Assembly (NCBI GenBank): GCA_003022385.1 | Contig: PYGV01000016.1 | Location: 1 to 41,434 of the forward strand | Direction: 5' to 3' | Length of the DNA: 41,434 bases | Source: a filamentous cyanobacterium CCP3 | GTDB lineage: Bacteria; Cyanobacteriota; Cyanobacteriia; Phormidesmidales; Phormidesmidaceae | Shown here: positions 35,688-41,434 of the stretch, one piece after another | Numbering within the stretch: position 1 is the stretch's first letter | Layout of the letters: each line of letters starts with the position of its first letter | The notes under the pieces: generated by a model | Database searches by the model: none | What the model was told of the DNA's origin: nothing | The model's input: the letters and a program-made list of their open reading frames with translations, nothing else | Position numbers and translations under genes: made by a program

Positions 35688-37235
35688 GTGGCAGAACTGG
35701 AGAGCATTGAGCGTAGCCTGCGAGAGCTGGTACCCGCTGACCTCTACGCAGCGCTGTGGGTTGACCCCTCAGCCCAGAACTTAGGCAGGGTGTTTGACCA
35801 CCTGCGCACGCTGCAGCACGTGCTAATCGACTACGTCCCGCGAGATGTGTCTCAACGGCCCCCTCGTTCGCAGGGGCGCCCCTGCTGGCACCAGGGCAGC
35901 CTGCTGTTCACCGATTTAGCCGGGTTTACGCCCCTGCTGGCGGCTAACGCCGCTGCCGGGCCAGCCGGAGCCGAGGCTCTGCTGACCATCATCAACCGCT
36001 ACTTTGCTCAAATGGTGGAGCTGATCAGCAAGGCTGGCGGCAATCTGCTGGAGTTTACTGGCGATGCCATGCTGGTGCAGTTTCGCCACGAGGCCTACCA
36101 GTCTGACAATGACAGTGCAGAATTGCTCCAGGCTATCTACGCTGGGCTGCGCATGCAGCGGGCGATGGCCAGCTTCGCCCAGCTTGAAACCGCCCAAGGC
36201 CCGCTGTCGCTGCAGATGCGGCTGGGCATTCACCCAGGGCCGTTTGTGGCAGCCGATATTGGCACCCCTATGCGCCGTGCCCATGTGCTTTTGGGTCAAA
36301 CGGTGCTGAAAGCCAAGCAAACGGAGGCCGCCGGAGCCGTGGGCCGAGTCTGCCTGAGTCAGGCAGGATGCGATCGCCTGCAGTCCAGTTCAGCCCTGCG
36401 GCTGGAGCCTACTACCGGCGGCGGCCTGGTAGTGGACCATTTCACCCCCAAAGCCCTGGGCGAGTACGACCTGACCCTAAACCGCCGTCGCGCGGCTGGT
36501 TCAGTGCTGTTTGACCGCAGCGTGCCGGGCCTAATGCAGGAAATTGGGGCCAGTCTGCAAACCCTGGAGCCATTGGCCAGTTACCTGCCGCGATCGGTGC
36601 TGCACCTGCTGGTCAACACCACCGCCGCCCGCCGCATCCCGCCCACGTTTCCGACGGCGGCAGTAGCCTTTGTCAACCTGATGGGCCTGCCCGAGGCGGT
36701 AGATGCCAACTACCCCGACGATACCGACGGCATTGTCAGCTGCTTTTCCCAGGCCTTCGCCCTGATCAATGGCGCGGTAGAACGGCGGCAAGGCATTCTG
36801 CAAAAGGTGACCTACCACTCCAGTGGCTCCGACATGCTGATCCATTTTGGCGTACTCAGTTCTGAAACCGACGCCCCCCAGCGAGCCGCCGAAACCCTGC
36901 TGGCCATTCGCGACCTGGTGGGTAATCTGCGCCCCCCTACTCGCCAGGGCCAGCCGTTGCCCATCACCTGCCGCATGGGTTTGACCTACGGGCAGGTGTT
37001 TGCCGCCGAAATTGGCGAACCCCGAGGGCGGCGAGAGTTTAACGTGCTGGGCGATACGGTCAACACTGCCGCCCGCCTGATGAGCTGCGCCGCCCACAAC
37101 CGGATTCTGCTGGATGAAGCCACCTACCAAGCCCTGGCAGCCGATTCGGCCTACGACTGTCGGTTTTTGGGGATGCTAACGTTAAAAGGTAAGGCCAATC
37201 CCCAGGCGGCCTACAGTTTGGACAGCGGTCTTTGA
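35688..37235 (+). CDS. Tandem class III nucleotide cyclase with complementary catalytic halves
   Basis: The 515-residue protein has two class III cyclase homology domains (about 68-260 and 320-512) and no TM helix. Domain 1 keeps both metal aspartates, D76 in LLFTDLAGFT and D126 in EFTGDAMLVQF. Its transition-state Asn and Arg are lost (LLGQTVLKAKQTE: L207, Q211). Domain 2 lacks the metal sites (VAFVNLMGL with N330, GSDMLIHFG with S381). It keeps VLGDTVNTAARL with N459 and R463. One composite active site between the domains is therefore predicted, as in mammalian adenylyl cyclases and soluble AC. cAMP or cGMP could be the product; the specificity residues are not decisive. The start is GTG 35688. 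No partner gene is adjacent. Confidence 0.88.
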   Translation: MAELESIERSLRELVPADLYAALWVDPSAQNLGRVFDHLRTLQHVLIDYVPRDVSQRPPRSQGRPCWHQGSLLFTDLAGFTPLLAANAAAGPAGAEALLTIINRYFAQMVELISKAGGNLLEFTGDAMLVQFRHEAYQSDNDSAELLQAIYAGLRMQRAMASFAQLETAQGPLSLQMRLGIHPGPFVAADIGTPMRRAHVLLGQTVLKAKQTEAAGAVGRVCLSQAGCDRLQSSSALRLEPTTGGGLVVDHFTPKALGEYDLTLNRRRAAGSVLFDRSVPGLMQEIGASLQTLEPLASYLPRSVLHLLVNTTAARRIPPTFPTAAVAFVNLMGLPEAVDANYPDDTDGIVSCFSQAFALINGAVERRQGILQKVTYHSSGSDMLIHFGVLSSETDAPQRAAETLLAIRDLVGNLRPPTRQGQPLPITCRMGLTYGQVFAAEIGEPRGRREFNVLGDTVNTAARLMSCAAHNRILLDEATYQALAADSAYDCRFLGMLTLKGKANPQAAYSLDSGL

Positions 37236-37335
37236 GCCCGGTTCTGTACCGGGGAAAGCGTTGGGTCGATAGCCCGACGCGCTACCATAGAAAACCTTGA
37301 CCCTGTACAGGCCGCGATCGCTGCGCCATCCTGCG

Positions 37336-37743
37336 ATGACTCTACCCTCTAGCACTCAGCCCATTGATAAAGCCCAGCGCCAGGCCCTCGATGACCAGCT
37401 CTCGAAGCGCTACATTGAGCTAGACCCCGGCGGCTACTTTTTAATTTATTTGGATGTAGAGCAGGGGCTAATCTGCGCCAAGCACTTTGCCAACATTATC
37501 AACGACAAAGGGCTGGCCTGCGACCCGGTCACGGGCCAGCCCCTACCCGTGCGAGGCAGCGTAGAACGGGTGCCCACCCGCACCTATAGCGGTCGCACCG
37601 CCAAAGAACTCTGCATCGCCATTTTTGAAGACCCGGCTGTTCCCTGCCCCATCACCTACCTAGACCATGCGGCCTACCTGGGGCGCGAGTTTGTGCGGGC
37701 CGAAGCTGCCCTGTCAGCGGGCGAGCCCTACATTCAAGATTAA
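37336..37743 (+). CDS. DUF4346 domain protein
   Basis: From ATG 37336 the protein has 135 residues: KRYIELDPGGYFLIYLDVEQ, then GLICAKHFANIINDKGLACD, PVTGQPLPVRGSVERVPTRT and YSGRTAKELCIAIFED. This is the DUF4346 pattern, common in cyanobacteria, and of unknown function. An upstream ATG-less extension to 37297 exists but is not like the family. It follows the cyclase by about 100 bases. Its TAA stop overlaps the stop of the next gene on the other strand. Confidence 0.85.
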   Translation: MTLPSSTQPIDKAQRQALDDQLSKRYIELDPGGYFLIYLDVEQGLICAKHFANIINDKGLACDPVTGQPLPVRGSVERVPTRTYSGRTAKELCIAIFEDPAVPCPITYLDHAAYLGREFVRAEAALSAGEPYIQD

Positions 37744-38111
37744 TGGACCCGAGTAGATAACAGCTGTTCTTCTAGCGCCGCAATTCGGTTGTAGGCTGCC
37801 GTTAGCTGGGCCGTCAGCCGCTGAATTTGAACGTCTTGGGAAAATGTAGTCTCTGTATTTTGGCGATCTAAGTCTAAATAACTGCTGTCTAGCAGAACAT
37901 CTTTGTGCTCGCAAACACTGTCTAGCAGGCCAGGACTTTTTCGAGAAGACTTGCCGTAGGCAAAGCGCTCGGCCCCAGCATCGTCGGGTGTAATAGCACA
38001 GGCCTGGGTCGCAATTAGCGCAGCAACCTGATCGTTAACCTGATCAATCATGTGATGCAGGGCGTCAATCTTGTTTGTCAAAAGAATGACTTGGGTTTGG
38101 ATAGAGTCCAT
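37740..38111 (-). CDS. Hypothetical coiled-coil protein
   Basis: The 123-residue soluble protein has predicted helices at both ends: MDSIQTQVILLTNKIDALHH, with heptad-like spacing through about residue 33, and the last 30 residues QRLTAQLTAAYNRIAALEEQ. The middle is polar with KSSRKSPGLLDSV. I recognise no family. It converges on DUF4346, and their stop codons overlap by four bases. The 363 bases upstream are AT-rich and must hold its promoter. Confidence 0.7.
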   Translation of the reverse strand: MDSIQTQVILLTNKIDALHHMIDQVNDQVAALIATQACAITPDDAGAERFAYGKSSRKSPGLLDSVCEHKDVLLDSSYLDLDRQNTETTFSQDVQIQRLTAQLTAAYNRIAALEEQLLSTRVH

Positions 38112-38474
38112 GTGACGCCTGGTTTTTAATTTTCCCCATCATCCTAGTCTCCAGCCTATGGATTACGGCGGGTCTCCTGAATCATTTAACCTTTATTAGC
38201 AAGGGTTCGCACAAGATCTTAAACCCCTGGGGAGGCTATCTCTCATCCTAAAAAGCGTGAAGAGAGGCTTTGCTGTGTAAACTTATCCTCCAGGGCTGTT
38301 ACATACTGTCCCTGGCCAACCAAGACCGTTTAGCACTTTATTCTATTTAGGAAAAATTAGTTCTTTAGCCACTATTTAGTTATTTTGATGGGTTTGAGGA
38401 ATGCTATCTCTTAACCATAGATAAGCTGACTCAGCCTGGAGAATACTGGGCCTGAGCCATGCTTACTTTGATTT
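38112..38474. other. AT-rich gap upstream of the coiled-coil gene
   Basis: No gene or RNA is recognised in these 363 bases. A weak imperfect hairpin (CTCAG...CTGAG) at about 38433-38456 lies 18-40 bases after the DUF202 stop on the minus strand. The rest is AT-rich and unlike coding DNA here. Confidence 0.45.
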
Positions 38475-38876
38475 TCAGGACACTAAGGGGCTAATCAAAA
38501 TGCCGATAAAGGCGATCGCCCCCAGCCCCGCGAGAATGTAGGCCACCACCAGGGCTGGAGAACGCCGCGATCGATAGACCAAATCGTTGCGCTGAATGCG
38601 TCGCAGCTGATGGTTGTGGTCGAGGGCGGCACTCAGCAGAGAAAACGTGCCCAGCGCCACAAACGACAGCCCCAAAATTCGCGACAGGGGCAGAGGGTTA
38701 ACGGCATCTCCCAGGGTTTGATATATGGCGGCAACAATGCGCTCAATGCCAAACCCAAACCCAATCAGCGCCAGTGAGGTCCGAATCCAGGCCATCAGCG
38801 TGCGCTCTTCGGCGGCGCGATTGCGCTCTTTAGCCAACTCCGTGTTTGGGTTTGAGCCTCGATTAGACGCACTCAT
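38475..38876 (-). CDS. DUF202 membrane protein (copy 1)
   Basis: The 133-residue protein has the YidH/DUF202 pattern. A soluble start with TELAKERNRAAEERTLMAWI leads into TM1 (about 26-45, RTSLALIGFGFGIERIV), then a second TM at 66-86 and a third at 108-130 (ALVVAYILAGLGAIAFIGIL). The function of the family is not established. ATG 38876 is chosen. It is divergent from DUF202 copy 2. Confidence 0.9.
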   Translation of the reverse strand: MSASNRGSNPNTELAKERNRAAEERTLMAWIRTSLALIGFGFGIERIVAAIYQTLGDAVNPLPLSRILGLSFVALGTFSLLSAALDHNHQLRRIQRNDLVYRSRRSPALVVAYILAGLGAIAFIGILISPLVS

Positions 38877-39008
38877 GGCAGCACCAGACTGAAGTAAAGC
38901 CGCGAAAACTCAACTAGAGTACTGTACTCTCAAATTAGCTAAATCTGGCTCACAGACAGGGCTCTGCCGCAATTTTTCCTGGCGATTCTCAGGGCCAAGA
39001 CCACACCT

Positions 39009-39404
39009 ATGCATGACACACCACCGCCCGAACAGGTGAGCACCACGAACGAACTCGCCCTAGAACGCAACCGCGCCAGCGCCGAACGTACGCTCAACGC
39101 CTGGATTGGCCTCTGCCTCAGCCTGATTGGGTTTGGGGTTGCCTTTGAGCAAATTGGCCGCCGTTGGAGTCCACAGGCACCCCTTGGGATGGCGACCCCT
39201 CCTCCCGCTCCAGTTGGCATCGGCTTTGTTGGCGCAGGAGTCGTGCTGCTGGGGTTAGCGCTGGTTCAGCATCGGCTGGCGCTGCGGGCCATCGAGCAGC
39301 AGGACTACGTGCTGCTGCCCATTCAAACCTTAAATCGCTGGGCCGTCGTCACCGTTGTGCTAGCGGGGGTGGCTGGGTTGGGGGTAACCCTACTGTGGCG
39401 ATAG
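39009..39404 (+). CDS. DUF202 membrane protein (copy 2)
   Basis: The 131-residue protein has three TM helices and the motif NELALERNRASAERTLNAWI (15-34), then GLCLSLIGFGVAFEQIG. A Pro-rich loop (SPQAPLGMATPPPAPVG) separates TM1 and TM2. It is divergent from copy 1 across 132 bases, which must hold both promoters. It is clearly a paralogue of copies 1 and 3. Confidence 0.88.
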   Translation: MHDTPPPEQVSTTNELALERNRASAERTLNAWIGLCLSLIGFGVAFEQIGRRWSPQAPLGMATPPPAPVGIGFVGAGVVLLGLALVQHRLALRAIEQQDYVLLPIQTLNRWAVVTVVLAGVAGLGVTLLWR

Positions 39405-39643
39405 CCACAAAAGTCAAGAGATGATGGCGCTGGCCGCAGGCAGTGACACCACGTCTGATCCAAACTCTGCTTTGACTATGCCCAGTGGGGCTGGGCAAAC
39501 ACCATAAAGCCTTTGGCTTGGCTGCGCCTATGCCCGTACGCAAGCCACCTGTTTGGCATCGGGGCTATGCGATTCGAATTCGGTAGGAGAGATAGGATAT
39601 TCCCAGACGCAGTTCGGAGAATCTCCTAACCATTCTGACCCTT

Positions 39644-39657
39644 CTGGCGATCGCCAG
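39644..39657. other. 14-bp perfect palindrome containing HIP1
   Basis: CTGGCGATCGCCAG is a perfect palindrome just downstream of the DUF202 copy 3 stop on the minus strand. It may simply be an extended HIP1 copy. Confidence 0.5.
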
Positions 39658-39659
39658 GC

Positions 39660-40046
39660 CTAGGGCAGCAAGTCTAAACTTAACCAGCCCAGGGCCACCG
39701 CACCGATCGCGAGGACAGCCAATCCGGTGACCTCAGCGATCGACCAGCGGGGGCGGTAGCGGTAGGTAGGCGATCGCAGCGCTTCCCGCTCAGTCTGGTA
39801 ATCGGCGATAGCTAAGACCAGACTCAGCACCCCTACCCCGACGTATACCAGGCTCAGGCCGTAGACCCAGGCATCGATCGCGCGGTCACCCGCCGCGATC
39901 GCCGTCAAAATCTGATCTAGCGCAACGCCAAGGCTGATCAGCGTCAGGCTGCTGCGTACAAAGGAAAGCAGCGTCCGGTCGGCGGCCAGACGGTTGCGAT
40001 CGCGAGCCAGTTCAGCCTGAACATCGGGCTGAGGGGAGTTGGGCAT
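39660..40046 (-). CDS. DUF202 membrane protein (copy 3)
   Basis: From ATG 40046 the protein has 128 residues, with QAELARDRNRLAADRTLLSF (10-29) and VRSSLTLISLGVALDQI, then TMs at about 56-80 and 104-125. The frame continues upstream to 40202, but that part is antisense to the LCP gene, so ATG 40046 is chosen. It starts 5 bases after the LCP stop, and so is probably the distal gene of an LCP-DUF202 operon. Confidence 0.88.
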   Translation of the reverse strand: MPNSPQPDVQAELARDRNRLAADRTLLSFVRSSLTLISLGVALDQILTAIAAGDRAIDAWVYGLSLVYVGVGVLSLVLAIADYQTEREALRSPTYRYRPRWSIAEVTGLAVLAIGAVALGWLSLDLLP

Positions 40047-40050
40047 TGGG

Positions 40051-41434
40051 CTACTGTGGCGGAGCCTCAAGGGGCTGGCTGGCGCGCTCCGCCCAGTCTT
40101 GCCCCACCCGAATGGTAATGTCAGAGCCCAGGTCGCCGGTTGACTCCGACAGCGCCCGGCCCGTGCCCAACAGCGACTCAACCATTCGGGCGCTTTCGAC
40201 ATCGCCCTGCTGCGCCACCACCTCAGTACGGGCTACGGTGCCGGGCCAGTCGTCAATTACGTAGACATTGCTAAAGCCGTTCTCGCGCAGGTAGCGCGCC
40301 ACCGAGGCCGCCTGATCGGGCTGGCCAGAGGCATTTTGAACCGCGATCGCTAAATCGGCCACGTAGCGCCCTGAAGAATTGTCGGCGTAGACGCCAATCT
40401 CGTCGGCCTCAAAAAAGTTCTGCATCACCGTGGCCGAAGCGTCCCAGTTGGGCAGCCAGTAGCTGGCGTTAAACTCAGCTGGGGTGCTAAATCGACCGGG
40501 CAGCATCACCATTTGCAGCTGGTCAGACTCGATTTCGAGGCCAAAGTTGGCGATCGCCAGCATTTCTTCGAGGGTCAGGTTGGTATCGACGTAGCGCTGT
40601 AGCACCCGAATGGCCTGGGGCAGCTTAGGAATCACCGTGGGGTTGGTCAGCCGCTCCCGCAGGGCCTTGAGCAGCATTTGCTGGCGCTGCACGCGGCCAA
40701 TGTCGCCGCTGTCTTTGCGGTAGCGGGCAAACTGCTCAGCCTGATCGCCATTTAGGGTCTGCCAGCCGGGGTAGAGATCGATGTAGAGGCCCTGGGTTTG
40801 ATCGGTATACTCCATGCGGCTGGGCACGTTAACCTCAATGCCACCGACGAGATCGACCATCTCCCGAAAGGCGGCGGTGTTGATGCGCACGTAGCGGTCA
40901 ATCGGAAGGTTGCCCAGGTTGTAGCCCAGGGTTTGAGCGACCAGCTCTGGCCCCCCCAGCACGTTGGCCTGATTAACTTTATCCATGCCAAAACCCGGTA
41001 TTTCCACTCGCGTATCGCGGGGAATTGACATGACGTTGAGGGTACCGGCCTCGGCATCGACCCGCACCAGCAGCAGCGTATCGGTACGGCCCGCAAACAC
41101 CTCATCCGAAGTAGGCTGGGCGTCGGGGACTTCATCAATGCCCATGACCAAAATGTTGACGGGCCGTGTCACCTGGTAGCGAAAGCCCGCCTGCCACAGG
41201 TCGCCAAAGCTGCTCGCCCGGTTGGTATCGCCGCCTAGAAAACTGGGCAGCGGCACAGTAAGGGCGATGGCCGCCCCCACCACCGCTGACGCTACCGCCG
41301 TCCCGACAAACACTCCGCCCCACAGCAGCGAGCCGACCAGTCGCGCCGTCGCCCCTGGTCGGGCAGGATAGCTGACTGAACCAACCGGCTCAGCCTGGGC
41401 AACGGCCTGGTCAACATTGGCAGAGGGGTCGGGG
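40051..41434 (-). CDS. LytR-CpsA-Psr family protein with LytR_C domain (partial, N-terminus off the right edge)
   Basis: LCP enzymes transfer undecaprenyl-linked glycopolymers to the cell wall or handle related polyprenyl phosphates at the outer face of the inner membrane. The frame is open to base 41434, and the GTG at 41313 is only an internal candidate. The TM segment LVGSLLWGGVFVGTAVASAV follows a cytoplasmic Pro-rich stretch, so the N-terminus is outside the window. The LCP core shows NILVMGIDEV, RTDTLLLVRVD, MSIPRDTRVEIPG with the key Arg-Asp, KVNQANVLGG and FARYRKDSGDIGRVQRQQ. The C-terminal LytR_C domain (about the last 105 residues) includes VADLAIAVQNASGQPDQA and ends ITIRVGQDWAER. 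It is close to DUF202 copy 3. Confidence 0.93.
   Translation of the reverse strand, partial: PDPSANVDQAVAQAEPVGSVSYPARPGATARLVGSLLWGGVFVGTAVASAVVGAAIALTVPLPSFLGGDTNRASSFGDLWQAGFRYQVTRPVNILVMGIDEVPDAQPTSDEVFAGRTDTLLLVRVDAEAGTLNVMSIPRDTRVEIPGFGMDKVNQANVLGGPELVAQTLGYNLGNLPIDRYVRINTAAFREMVDLVGGIEVNVPSRMEYTDQTQGLYIDLYPGWQTLNGDQAEQFARYRKDSGDIGRVQRQQMLLKALRERLTNPTVIPKLPQAIRVLQRYVDTNLTLEEMLAIANFGLEIESDQLQMVMLPGRFSTPAEFNASYWLPNWDASATVMQNFFEADEIGVYADNSSGRYVADLAIAVQNASGQPDQAASVARYLRENGFSNVYVIDDWPGTVARTEVVAQQGDVESARMVESLLGTGRALSESTGDLGSDITIRVGQDWAERASQPLEAPPQ

Noticed and set aside
26318-39571. ATCGGGGCTATGCG found at 26318-26331 and at 39558-39571
   Set aside because: A 14-base match between two places in 41 kb is expected by chance, and flanks do not align.

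Overview
The window looks like chromosomal DNA of a GC-rich cyanobacterium, most likely a filamentous form of the Leptolyngbya/Nodosilinea/Phormidium kind. The genus is inference. The evidence is the very frequent HIP1 octamer GCGATCGC, the cyanobacterial order bamA(omp85)-lpxC-fabZ-lpxA-lpxB, a plant-type LL-diaminopimelate aminotransferase, a short-form HisG, an MgdA-type monoglucosyldiacylglycerol synthase, an EbsA-like protein and several families known mainly from cyanobacteria. Genes are dense. No rRNA, tRNA, CRISPR array, insertion sequence or prophage was seen.

Layout, left part. 1-4576 is a minus-strand ABC uptake operon: binding protein, MalF-type permease, a MalG-type permease fused in frame to a DppC-type half, and a NodB-type deacetylase that runs off the left edge. 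No ATPase gene is present. 4840-13247 is an envelope block on the minus strand: purC, bamA, lpxC, fabZ, lpxA, lpxB, then exbB-exbD. The bamA/lpxC, lpxA/lpxB and exbB/exbD pairs overlap. dapL and hisG follow on the plus strand, then an MFS sugar-type symporter and a convergent sodium:solute symporter.

Middle part. 19604-22749 holds a DUF981 membrane protein, a methyltransferase overlapping a small helix-hairpin-helix protein, an NADP-binding reductase, and a deletion scar that joins the 3' ends of a DJ-1/PfpI gene and a LysR regulator gene. 22898-28536 carries an orphan histidine kinase, a HerA-type ATPase, a coupled yciI-like/smpB pair and mgdA. From 28811 to 35438 a mostly plus-strand run holds ebsA-like, a PTA-like P-loop/DRTGG protein, a DprA-like protein, MAPEG, yajQ, yraN, an unknown, a RibD_C reductase and a FemAB-like GNAT protein.

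Right part. 35688-37235 encodes a tandem nucleotide cyclase whose two domains keep complementary halves of the catalytic residues. It is followed by DUF4346 and coiled-coil proteins, three DUF202 membrane proteins within about 1.6 kb, and a LytR-CpsA-Psr protein that runs off the right edge.

The most interesting items are the chimeric permease, the complementary tandem cyclase, the PfpI/LysR scar, the DUF202 trio, and a set of short palindromic repeats in the intergenic gaps.
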